Below, one piece after another: positions 1 to 5,857 of a DNA stretch of 6,154 bases. A model generated the notes under the pieces. That model saw only the letters and a list, made by a program, of their open reading frames with translations, searched no databases and was not told the origin of the DNA. The position numbers were made by a program, and so were the translations under genes. Origin of the DNA: Treponema sp. Lineage in GTDB: Bacteria; Spirochaetota; Spirochaetia; Treponematales; Treponemataceae. Position 1 is the first letter of the stretch. Each line of letters begins with the position of its first letter. Location: assembly GCA_016293915.1 (NCBI GenBank), contig JAEDCY010000073.1, positions 1 through 6,154 on the forward strand, read 5' to 3'.

Positions 1-1370
1 ATAGAATTTAAGCAAAGCTGGCAGGATGAATACCTCAAATGGATTTGTGCTTTTGCTAATACAAAAGGCGGAATCCTTTACATTGGTGTAAATGACAAAG
101 GAACTGTAACAGGTGTTCAAGATTTTCATAAATTAAGTGAAACAATTCCTCTTAAGATTACACAGAGCATGGGCCTTTTGTGTGATGTTTCTGTTGCTGA
201 TGATTCTGACAATAATTTAAAATATCTGGTTATCAAAGTTAATAAGTATGAAAATCCAGTAAGTTATCATGGAAAATACTACAAAAGAGTTGGTTCAACT
301 ACTCAGGAAGTCACCGGTTTTGAACTGAATGATTTGATTCTTAATGCTTATGGTCTTTCATGGGATGCTGTTTCAATACCCGATGTTTCTGTAAAAGATT
401 TAGATGAACGAGCATTTAAGGTATTTAAGACATGGGCTATAAGAACTAACCGCTTTAAGGAAGAAGAACTCGAAATATCAAATGAAGCTCTTTTACAAAA
501 TCTCAGGGCCTTTGACAAAGAACGGCTTACACGTGCTGCTGTTATGGCTTTTCATCCGGATCCAGAAAAATGGGTAATAGGCGCTTATACAAAAATCGGT
601 TATTTTGCAAATGATGCCGACATTCTTTTCCAGGATGAAATTCACGGTTCTCTTATGACACAGGTTGAAGATGCCCTTGATATTATCTACACAAAATATA
701 TGAAAGCCCTTATTTCATATCCAGATGAGATTCATAGAGCAGAAACTTACTTCTTCCCTCGTGGAGCATTTCGAGAACTCTTGCTGAATGCACTTATTCA
801 TAAGGATTACACAAAGCCATATCCTATTCAGATTTTGATTTATAAGGACAAAATTGATATCTGGAATATTGGAGAAATGCCGGAAACCGTAAAGATTGAA
901 GATCTTTACAAATTACATCATTCTGCTCCAAGAAATCCAAAGATTGCAGATATTTTCTTTAAATGTGGATTTATTGAATCCCGGGGTCGCGGATATTTCA
1001 AAATTAAAACTATCTGTGAAGAACAAAATGCAACTCTACCCGAACCAAAGGTTGTAAGTGGCGGCTTTTCTGCTATTTGCAACGCCTCAGAAGCATATAA
1101 AAAACTTGCAGCAGAATATGGCATTGACGGATTTGCTGAAAGTGCACAGAAAGTTCCTAGTAATTGCCCAGAAGTTGCCCAGATGTTGCAAAGAAAACCT
1201 TTGAAGCAATTTGTAATAATCCAAAGAGTTCTATTTCAGAATTATCAAATGAAACAGGACTTTCTGAAAGAACAATAAAAAATCATCTTAAACTTCTGAA
1301 GGAATCAAATATGATAGAACGTGTCGGCAGCGACAGAAATGGGTACTGGAAAATTATACAATTAAAATAG
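1..1370 (+). pseudogene. AlbA_2-domain ATP-binding regulator (COG2865 type), 5' partial, frameshifted
   Basis: The frame is open from base 1, so the true start lies outside the window. Bases 4-102 encode a Schlafen/AlbA_2 domain signature (EFKQSW, then CAFANTKGG and IGVND). Bases about 760-990 encode the HATPase_c_4-like part: RELLLNALIHKDY, then DIWNIGEMPE, then RNPKIAD and FIESRGRG. Known relatives are predicted DNA-binding, nucleotide-binding regulators ending in a winged helix. Here that helix-turn-helix (SSISELSNETGLSERTIKNH, then IERVGSDRNGYWK) lies in another frame and ends at 1370, while the original frame drifts into nonsense and stops at 1278. The shift is explained by an 11-bp near-duplicate at 1164-1185: removing one copy restores SNCPDVAKKTFEAI in one frame. 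I read this as one gene recently broken, or a length-variable tract, rather than two genes. The physiological target is unknown. Confidence 0.85.
1164..1185 (+). repeat. 11-bp imperfect tandem duplication causing a frameshift
   Basis: TTGCCCAGAAG (1164-1174) is followed directly by TTGCCCAGATG (1175-1185); the copies differ at one base. Net length 11 shifts the frame by two. The frame before it (ending ..SNCPEVA) and the frame after it (..SCPDVAKK) encode almost the same short peptide, as expected for a duplication. Confidence 0.85.
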
Positions 1371-1396
1371 CATAAAAAAAAGGTTGTTCCATATTT

Positions 1397-1421
1397 TGAA
1401 GTGCCCCCCCTAAAGTTGGAC
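1397..1421 (+). repeat. Left terminal inverted repeat of the IS150-like element
   Basis: Starts with TG, has a run of seven C, and ends in AAAGTTGGAC. This layout is characteristic of IS150-group ends. The outer boundary is inferred from the TG dinucleotide; no target duplication can be checked because the partner end is gone. Confidence 0.7.
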
Positions 1422-1453
1422 AAATAAAGTTCAATTTTGGAGGTGCATTTTTT

Positions 1454-1981
1454 ATGTCTAAATATTCGGACGAGTTCAAGATAAAAGTTGTAAATGCATA
1501 TTTATCAAATGAAGGCGGAACAGAATTTCTTGCAAAGAAATACAATGTATCAAGAGGCTGTATTAGGCAATGGTCTGCGCAATACAAAGCGACAGGAAAA
1601 ATAACACAACCAACGCGAAATTTTAGCGAAGAATTTAAACTAAAAGTGCTAAACTATCAGCAAGAGCATCGTCTTTCTGATTCACAGACTTCATTGATTT
1701 TTGGTATTACAAATATTGGAACTATCTGTGCATGGCGAAAGAAATATATTACCGGTGGTACAGAAGCTCTGTTCAAGAAACAAGGCAGGCAATCAAAAAT
1801 ACCAAAGAAAAGTTTAATACCAAACAAACCAAGAGAAGAATGGACAAAAGACGAAGAACTGGCTTATCTTCGTATGGAGAATGAATTCCTAAAAAAATAT
1901 CTGGCCTTAGTTCAGAGAGACGACAAAAAGAAACAGCAGCATAGAAAAGACAGAAAACTGTCGAAGCTGTCAGAGAACTAA
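1454..1981 (+). CDS. IS150-group transposase OrfA (helix-turn-helix subunit)
   Basis: A 175-residue protein with two helix-turn-helix units. The first covers about residues 1-50 (SDEFKIKVV, LAKKYNVSRGCIRQW) and the second about 58-105 (SEEFKLKVL, SLIFGITNIGTICAWRKKY). A basic linker and a heptad-type coiled coil follow (EELAYLRMENEFLKKYLALV), the dimerisation segment typical of this family. OrfA binds the element's ends and, after -1 frameshifting, supplies the N-terminus of the OrfAB transposase. The ATG is chosen because GGAGG at 1439-1443 lies 10 bases upstream. The length is normal for the group and I see no lesion. The downstream orfB is damaged, so OrfA may survive only as a regulator or inert protein. 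Confidence 0.92.
   Translation: MSKYSDEFKIKVVNAYLSNEGGTEFLAKKYNVSRGCIRQWSAQYKATGKITQPTRNFSEEFKLKVLNYQQEHRLSDSQTSLIFGITNIGTICAWRKKYITGGTEALFKKQGRQSKIPKKSLIPNKPREEWTKDEELAYLRMENEFLKKYLALVQRDDKKKQQHRKDRKLSKLSEN
1945..1981 (+). other. OrfA/OrfB overlap: window for -1 frameshifting
   Basis: OrfB lies in the -1 frame relative to OrfA. A TAG in the OrfB frame at 1942-1944 means a productive shift must happen between 1945 and the OrfA stop at 1979-1981. The classic-looking A-rich stretch (CAAAAAG, 1924-1930) is upstream of that TAG and would give a dead product. Within the overlap, AGA-AAA codon pairs at 1943-1948 and 1952-1957 allow a Lys tRNA to re-pair at -1. Which site is used is inference. Confidence 0.45.
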
Positions 1982-2022
1982 GGTCACAATTCAATGTTTC
2001 AGATTTAATTAAACTTACAGGT

Positions 2023-2820
2023 TTGCCAAGAAGCTCATTTTATTACTCAGAAACGCATCCAAAACAGGATAAACACATGGAAGAAAGAGAGCTTGTCCAG
2101 CAGATATATCATGAAAATAAAGGACGTTATGGCTACAGAAGGATTACTTTGGAGTTTAGGAACAGAGGTTGGACAACTAATCACAAAGTAATTCAGAAAC
2201 TGATGCATGAAGAACAAATTGTATGTAAAGTTCGCCAGTATAGATACAATTCCTATAAAGAGCAGATAGGCAAAGTTGCTCCAAATCTTCTTGAAAGGGA
2301 TTTCAGCACAACAGGCCCCAATGAAAAATGGGTTACTGATGTTACACAGTTCAATCTATTTGGAACAAAGCTTTATCTGTCTCCGATTTTGGATTTACAT
2401 AATCAGTCATTAGTCAGCTGGAATCTTTCTGAATGCCCGAACTATGCTCAGACAGTTGATATGCTTGAAAAGGCATTTGTTAAAATTCCTGATGGAACCA
2501 ATCTGATTCTTCATTCTGACCAAGGCTGGCAGTATCAGATGTATGATTATCAGAGACGTCTGAAAGAAAAAGGAATTAGGCAGAGTATGTCACGAAAAGG
2601 TAGCTGTCTTGATAATTCGGTGATGGAGAATTTCTTTGGATTGCTTAAATCTGAACTTTTATATGTCGTGATGTTATTTTTCTCAGCGATTTGTTTTACT
2701 TCGCTGACAGTGTGGGGGCTGACATGTCGACTGGAACAGATTTGTCTTCGTGACATGCCACTTTCAATTAGCTCAAGAATGAGCTTCGGATTGATTTTGG
2801 CCATAAGCAGGCCTCCTTAA
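2023..2820 (+). pseudogene. IS150-group transposase OrfB (rve/DDE integrase), 3' end replaced
   Basis: The frame is open from 1945, after a TAG at 1942-1944, and overlaps orfA to 1981; TTG at 2023 is only a nominal start. Residues about 22-75 form the HTH_21-like region (GRYGYRRITLEFRNRG). The retroviral-type integrase core retains all three acidic residues, numbered from 2023: Asp106 in VTDVTQF, Asp166 in LHSDQG and Glu202 in DNSVMENFFG. The D-35-E spacing is canonical. Native sequence ends at about residue 214 (KSELLY). Residues 215-265 are an antisense translation of an IS21 fragment. Intact relatives continue about 60 residues with a conserved YNN..R..L..L.P tail, absent here, so I call it a truncated, probably inactive transposase. 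Confidence 0.88.
2662..2804 (-). pseudogene. IS21-family IstA transposase, N-terminal fragment
   Basis: The minus-strand start at 2804 is preceded by AAGGAGG (2812-2818) at seven bases' distance, a near-perfect ribosome binding site. The first ~48 residues (MAKINPKLILELIESGMSRR, then QICSSRHVSPHTVSEV and QIAEKNNIT) match the N-terminal helix-turn-helix of IstA, which binds the element's ends. The frame then runs without a stop into antisense IS150 orfB (KSSDLSNPKKFS..), which is not native. The DDE core of IstA and the IstB helper are missing, so this is a non-functional fragment. The family is clear from the N-terminal pattern; the subgroup is not. Confidence 0.72.
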
Positions 2821-2823
2821 AAT

Positions 2824-2858
2824 AAGATTTGAACTTTTATCAAGTTCATAAAAATCTT
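2824..2858 (-). promoter_or_regulatory. Stem-loop in the istA leader
   Basis: AAGATTT and GAACTT (2824-2836) pair with AAGTTC (2842-2847) and AAATCTT (2852-2858), giving a 13-bp stem with a four-base bulge and a short loop. On the minus strand it lies just before the istA ribosome binding site. Such leaders in insertion sequences often limit translation from read-through transcripts; that role is inferred here. Confidence 0.5.
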
Positions 2859-2883
2859 ACTTAAGGTGTTATATTTTAGAAAT

Positions 2884-2936
2884 ATTTAATTGGTACTCTT
2901 ATTGATATTGGTGGTGCTCAGATGAATATTGATGGT
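2884..2936 (-). repeat. Three 21-bp-spaced terminal repeats of the IS21-type end
   Basis: On the plus strand ATATTGATGGT (2926-2936) and ATATTGGTGGT (2905-2915) match at 10 of 11 bases with a 21-bp period. A weaker third copy, ATTTAATTGGT (2884-2894), keeps the same phase at 7 of 11. Phased multiple repeats near the ends are typical of IS21-family elements and serve as transposase binding sites. Confidence 0.55.
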
Positions 2937-2957
2937 TCATTTTCTGTGAAATAATCA

Positions 2958-3797
2958 AGAATTGCAGAACCTTGTGCGTAAGAGTGATAAAAAAGATATA
3001 ATTTGGCAGGGAGATAAAAGTGTGTGGGGAAATCATGCGCCAATACTCTTTCCTTTTGTGGCAAGATGCCTTGGCGGCTACTTTATGATAGACGGAAAGA
3101 AGTGTGAATACAGCCGCAATCATGGTTTTGCACGCGACCTTGAATGGAAGTGCACTGCACAGAACTCCGACAGTGCCACCTTCGAGCTTACACAGAGCGA
3201 CGAAACACTTTACCGTACCGGTTTCCATATTCATTCATTTTGAAAACAGAATATAAATTTAAAGAAAATGGTCTAGACTGGAAGATTATTGTAAAAAATA
3301 CAGACACAAAAGCCTTTAAATTCAGCACAGGAACCCATGCCGCTTTCAGTCTCAATGGCAGTCCGGCAGAAAACTTTGTAATCGAATTAAAGAAAGAACC
3401 ATTAACAGCCGTAGTCTGCACTCCAGAATGCTATCTTCAGGCAGATAAGGAAGGAAAAGCCCCTCTTACAAAAATCTATGGAGAAAAAGAAGCCGGAATC
3501 ATTCCTGTTACCAATTCAGGTTTTGGCAACGGACATCTTTTTACAAATATAACATCAGATTGGGTAGGCTTAAGAAATCTTAAAGATAATTCACTCATTA
3601 AAATTCAGACAAAATGCTTCCCATATTGCATGATCTGGCAGAATACTTCTGATACACCACAATTCGTATGCCTCGAACCATGGCAGGGCCTTACAGATGC
3701 AGAAAATACAGACCATAACTGGGATAACAAAGTTGGTTTGAGTGATTTAGCAGCAGGCAAAGAATTCAGATGCGAGCAGAATATTTGGGTGGAATAG
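2958..3797 (+). pseudogene. Aldose 1-epimerase family protein (LacX/GalM-like), 5'-truncated and frameshifted
   Basis: Homologous sequence begins abruptly at 2958 with ..ELQNLVRKSDKKDIIWQGD, corresponding to the usual GAEL..L....YLWQGD segment; about 25 N-terminal codons are missing, replaced by the IS21 end. The first frame runs to 3243 and contains FPFVARCLGGYF and the catalytic-site motif NHGFARD. The second frame, to 3797, contains GTHAAFSL (second active-site His) and CLEPWQGLTD (catalytic Glu). An exact 5-bp tandem duplication, TACCG at 3211-3215 and 3216-3220, separates them; deleting one copy gives a smooth ETLYRFPYSF. Intact members interconvert sugar anomers in the cytoplasm. All key residues survive, so loss appears recent. 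No ribosome binding site or promoter remains upstream. Confidence 0.88.
3211..3220 (+). repeat. Exact 5-bp tandem duplication (TACCG x2) causing a frameshift
   Basis: TACCG is repeated head to tail. Reading ..CTT TAC CG, then skipping five bases and continuing G TTT CCA, gives LYRFP, the expected epimerase sequence. With both copies the frame ends at 3243. Confidence 0.85.
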
Positions 3798-3813
3798 GCA
3801 GAACGTTACTTTA

Positions 3814-3842
3814 TAGACTAGTGAACTTTTCTATAGTATAAT
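3814..3842 (+). promoter_or_regulatory. Sigma-70-type promoter for the GNAT-like operon
   Basis: A consensus -10 box TATAAT at 3837-3842 lies 17 bp after TAGACT (3814-3819), which matches the -35 consensus at four of six positions. It ends 23 bases before the downstream ATG. TATAGA (3812-3817) and TCTATA (3830-3835) form an inverted repeat straddling the promoter, a possible operator; that role is speculative. Confidence 0.65.
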
Positions 3843-3865
3843 AGATTCAATAGGAGGTTTGGAGA

Positions 3866-4411
3866 ATGATTAATGTATTTATTGATGAATTTACACCATG
3901 CCTCAAAGATACTAAAACAGGAGAACTTATACAAACAGAAGTTCTCCGTGTTAGCCGTAAATCATTCTTGAAAAAATATAACGAAAAGAATGGTTGGTAT
4001 ATCAATTGGGATGACCTTCTTGATGATAATGAAGTTTATGCATTAGTTGTTGAAGGATCAGTAGACATTCAAGGCCTTGTCGCACTTCATAAAGATGATA
4101 ATGCAAAAGCCATATATGTAACATGGATGTGTTCAAGTCCAGAAAATAATCCTAAAATAACAGATAATGTAAAATATAAAGGTGTTGGCGGACATTTATT
4201 TGCAATTGCAGCAAATAAATCTATAGAATGTGGATATGATGGAATGATGTATGGCTTTGCCGCTGATGAAGCTCTTCTTAAACATTATATGGAAGTCTTT
4301 AAAGCTGAATTTATCGGCATACAACATCCTTTTCACTTCATGATTGATGAAGAACAAGCAAAAAAAATAACGGAGGTTTACACTTATGAATGGACTGATG
4401 ACAAGATATAA
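3866..4411 (+). CDS. GNAT-like N-acetyltransferase-fold protein
   Basis: A 181-residue soluble protein. Its second half has the shape of a GNAT domain: a beta strand AIYVTWMCSSPENN (82-95), the loop and helix YKGVGGHLFAIAANKSIE (104-121) resembling the acetyl-CoA pyrophosphate-binding motif (Q/R-x-x-G-x-G/A), then GYDGMMYGFAADEALLKHYM (123-142) with a Tyr placed like the usual GNAT catalytic Tyr. The N-terminal ~50 residues are less typical. AGGAGG at 3852-3857 is eight bases before the ATG, and a TATAAT promoter lies directly upstream. The gene is intact and overlaps the next frame by 26 bp, so the products are probably made together. Substrate is unknown: small molecule, protein, or charged tRNA as in GNAT toxins are all possible. 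The fold call is by motif only. Confidence 0.68.
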   Translation: MINVFIDEFTPCLKDTKTGELIQTEVLRVSRKSFLKKYNEKNGWYINWDDLLDDNEVYALVVEGSVDIQGLVALHKDDNAKAIYVTWMCSSPENNPKITDNVKYKGVGGHLFAIAANKSIECGYDGMMYGFAADEALLKHYMEVFKAEFIGIQHPFHFMIDEEQAKKITEVYTYEWTDDKI

Positions 4412-4562
4412 GGAAAGCCTTGCAAAAACTCCAAAACCTATTCCTTATAGCGAAATAAAAGGAAGAATGGATTACCGTGGACTTTTAGCCTATGCAAAGT
4501 CTAAAGGGAAAAAAATTTCAGAACTCACCCAGGCAGAAAAAAAACAATTCTACTCTGAATAA
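4386..4562 (+). CDS. Small basic protein overlapping the GNAT-like gene (58 aa)
   Basis: A 58-residue frame starting inside the 3' end of the GNAT-like gene. GGAGG at 4372-4376 is nine bases before the ATG, which argues strongly that it is translated, probably coupled to its neighbour. The sequence is Lys-rich with a Pro-containing N-terminal part (SLAKTPKPIPYSEIKGRM, about 11-28) and a compact C-terminal part (DYRGLLAYAKSKGKKISELT, about 29-48), then AEKKQFYSE. The latter looks like a short helical unit. I recall similar YRGL-AYAK-KG small proteins in gut anaerobes but cannot name a family. The overlap suggests a partner or regulator of the GNAT-like protein; an antitoxin role is possible but unproven. 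No signal peptide or membrane segment. Confidence 0.75.
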   Translation: MNGLMTRYKESLAKTPKPIPYSEIKGRMDYRGLLAYAKSKGKKISELTQAEKKQFYSE

Positions 4563-4723
4563 TTTATAATAAATTACGCATTCACTTTAAGCTGTACAAA
4601 AATCGGAATGCCGTGATTCTGGCAGCTAGAAAAAAGAATCCTCTCCGCTGGTCAACTGAAAGAACTTTGTCATATACGGCTTTAGAGTTTGAAGTTCTAA
4701 ACGAGGATAAAAAATCTGCATAA
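4559..4723 (+). pseudogene. Possible C-terminal relic of an IS3-family OrfB
   Basis: An open frame without a start runs from 4559 to a TAA at 4721-4723. Its core, NAVILAARKKNPLRWS followed by ..VLNEDKK, resembles the end of a subgroup of IS3 OrfB transposases that finish with A..RNPLRWS..TR...V.LNP. It is followed closely by a sequence resembling an IS3-type right end. No DDE motif or N-terminal part is present, and the frame directly abuts the small gene upstream. Only the tail motif supports the assignment, so chance similarity remains possible. Confidence 0.42.
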
Positions 4724-4760
4724 TGATAATTTTTATGCGACATCTATGTTGACATTTTCC
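4559..4760 (+). mobile_element. Relic of the 3' end of a second IS3-family element
   Basis: After the putative OrfB tail comes GCGACATCTATGTTGACATT (4738-4757), ending TTTTCC at 4760. This resembles IS3-type right ends of the GCGACA..TATGTTGACA..TTTCC pattern. A short GC-rich block GCCCCCGGGC (4761-4770), atypical for the region, follows directly and may mark the element boundary. The left part of the element is missing. Confidence 0.4.
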
Positions 4761-4923
4761 GCCCCCGGGCAGTAAACTTGATTCTTTAATATTTCCTTAC
4801 ATCCACAGTTTTGAATACAGTTTCTAGAGAAGCTTCAACAATTTTGAACAGTCATAATTCAAATTTCAATAAATGACATCTTCGCTTAATAGACTCAAAT
4901 TGTTAAATTCTCTTTTTATAGAA
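4761..4923. other. Gene-free stretch between convergent units
   Basis: About 160 AT-rich bases between the IS relic and the 3' end of the minus-strand operon. Several stops occur in every frame. One near-palindrome, AATTTTGAA (4840-4848) against TTCAAATT (4858-4865), could fold weakly but has no GC stem or T-run of a strong terminator. I see no RNA gene. Confidence 0.5.
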
Positions 4924-5121
4924 TCAGTCTGATTTATTACTATTCACTGTGTTATTTACAGTAGCACCATTATTAGGTAGTACTTCTCCTTTGTCAGAGA
5001 TAATAAATTTTGACACATCTACTTTTGGTGTTGTAAAACCATTTCCTGCATTAAGAGATTTAATTAATGATTCATTTAAGGAATCACCAACAAAACTAAA
5101 ATTTTGCTCCTCACTTTCCAT
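4924..5121 (-). CDS. Small polar hypothetical protein (65 aa), partner of the membrane protein
   Basis: A 65-residue acidic-to-neutral, Asn/Ser-rich protein with no membrane segment or signal peptide. It opens MESEEQNFSF, has a middle GNGFTTPKVDVSKFIISDKG and ends with a low-complexity tail VNNTVNSNKSD. AGGAG lies nine bases before the ATG, within the last codons of the upstream membrane-protein gene; the two frames overlap by 11 bp, indicating co-translation. I do not recognise the family. The composition suggests a partly disordered protein that may bind the cytoplasmic domain of its neighbour; this is inference from position only. Confidence 0.68.
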   Translation of the reverse strand: MESEEQNFSFVGDSLNESLIKSLNAGNGFTTPKVDVSKFIISDKGEVLPNNGATVNNTVNSNKSD

Positions 5122-5770
5122 GTTTTAATTCTCCTTTGTTTAATTCAATTAAATCAACATCATCCAAGTTTATAAGTAGCTTTGATGCAAATAATTTAAC
5201 AATTTCCTTTTCTTCAATAATATATGGATCTGATAAAATAATATGATTATCTTTTTCTTGATCTATTGCCCCCTCTAAAATTCCTAAATAGCGTTTTCCA
5301 TTTTTCATAGAAACTATAATAGTTCCATTAATGCCTTCAAAAAAAAATCTGATTTTAACTCTTTCAAAATAGTCTCTTCTTGTTAACAAATGAATTAAAT
5401 TAGATATTAATATATTTTTTCGGACCAATGAATAAATTATTGCAAGGAAGAAACTATATAAACAAACAAGCAAAAGTAATTTGATTATTATTTGGCGATT
5501 TTGAATTAGGTATTCTTTAGCAATTTCATTGTTCTTAAATTTGAAAAGAATAAAAACATTTATTATAGCCTCTTTCTGTTCATTAAAAGGCTGATGCTTT
5601 ATCAATAAAAATACACCCCAAATAACAAGACTGGCAATTAGTCCTTGTATTGTTTTCTCAAACTGACTTTTCTCGCATTTTAACAAGAAATAATCTTTTG
5701 TATGAATAAATATATAACCAGGTATAAAAAAGGCGATAATAAATATTGTGTTTAAGGATACAATTTCCAT
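5111..5770 (-). CDS. Three-helix membrane protein, DUF6338-like
   Basis: A 219-residue protein with hydrophobic segments at about 5-23 (containing FFIPGY), 40-57 and 94-116, followed by a soluble C-terminal domain of about 100 residues. That domain contains GTIIVSMKNGKRYLGILEG (149-167) and IILSDPYIIEEKE, a beta-rich pattern in which a conserved 'V.L.NG..Y.G' strand-turn precedes a 'I.L..P' strand. Three N-terminal helices plus this domain resemble the uncharacterised DUF6338 family; I assign it by architecture, not by search. The ATG is supported by AGGAG six bases upstream. The next gene overlaps by 11 bp. A weak possible promoter in the 87-bp gap upstream (TTGACT at 5848-5843, poor -10) would give it expression independent of the truncated gene before it. 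Function unknown. Confidence 0.72.
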   Translation of the reverse strand: MEIVSLNTIFIIAFFIPGYIFIHTKDYFLLKCEKSQFEKTIQGLIASLVIWGVFLLIKHQPFNEQKEAIINVFILFKFKNNEIAKEYLIQNRQIIIKLLLLVCLYSFFLAIIYSLVRKNILISNLIHLLTRRDYFERVKIRFFFEGINGTIIVSMKNGKRYLGILEGAIDQEKDNHIILSDPYIIEEKEIVKLFASKLLINLDDVDLIELNKGELKHGK

Positions 5771-5857
5771 TGGTGACTCCTATGAAATCCGATATTTAAG
5801 GATGCAACCATATAATACCAAACTATCTCTTTCAAACTACAAAGTCAACTCTTATTC

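Larger units (their letters stand above)
1397..2664 (+). mobile_element. IS3-family (IS150 group) insertion sequence, right end missing
   Basis: The left end begins TGAAGTGCCCCCCC and continues with AAAGTTGGAC, matching the usual IS150-group terminus (TG, a C-run, then GTTGGAC). It carries orfA (1454-1981) and orfB in the -1 frame relative to orfA, the standard IS3 arrangement for a fused transposase made by frameshifting. The matching right inverted repeat (GTCCAAC..GGGGG..CA on this strand) is not found in the window. Similarity stops within the codons after KSELLY at about 2662-2668, where IS21-type sequence takes over. The element is therefore probably immobile by itself. It sits 26 bp past the stop of the upstream regulator. 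Confidence 0.85.
2665..2957 (-). mobile_element. IS21-family element remnant (left end plus start of istA)
   Basis: On the minus strand this segment starts TGATTATTTCAC at 2957, runs through 21-bp-spaced repeats and a stem-loop, and then gives a strong ribosome binding site and the first ~48 codons of an IstA-type transposase before ending at the IS150 junction near 2665. The TG terminus fits IS21-family ends. The outer boundary at 2957 is well placed because the epimerase reading frame resumes exactly at 2958. The rest of istA, istB and the other end are missing. Confidence 0.7.

Noticed and set aside
918..1124. Minus-strand open frame opposite the regulator gene
   Set aside because: It is the antisense shadow of a well-conserved ATPase-like region and has no supported start.
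1402..1412. Run of seven C considered as a phase-variable tract
   Set aside because: It is part of the normal C-rich terminus of IS150-group elements and lies outside any reading frame.
1354..1587. Minus-strand open frame across the IS150 left end
   Set aside because: Antisense to orfA and the inverted repeat; no ribosome binding site and no family resemblance.
1773..1994. Minus-strand hydrophobic open frame
   Set aside because: Antisense of the Lys-rich OrfA tail, which reads as Leu/Phe-rich by codon complement.
2880..2952. Short plus-strand frame reading IGTLIDIGGAQMNIDG, considered as the missing epimerase N-terminus
   Set aside because: It overlaps the phased IS21 terminal repeats, is in a different frame from the epimerase, and stops before it.
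2899..3421. Two minus-strand open frames over the epimerase pseudogene
   Set aside because: Both are antisense to sequence with clear epimerase motifs on the plus strand.
4840..4865. Near-palindrome considered as a bidirectional terminator
   Set aside because: The stem is almost all A/T with one mismatch and lacks a following T-run, so it would be weak.
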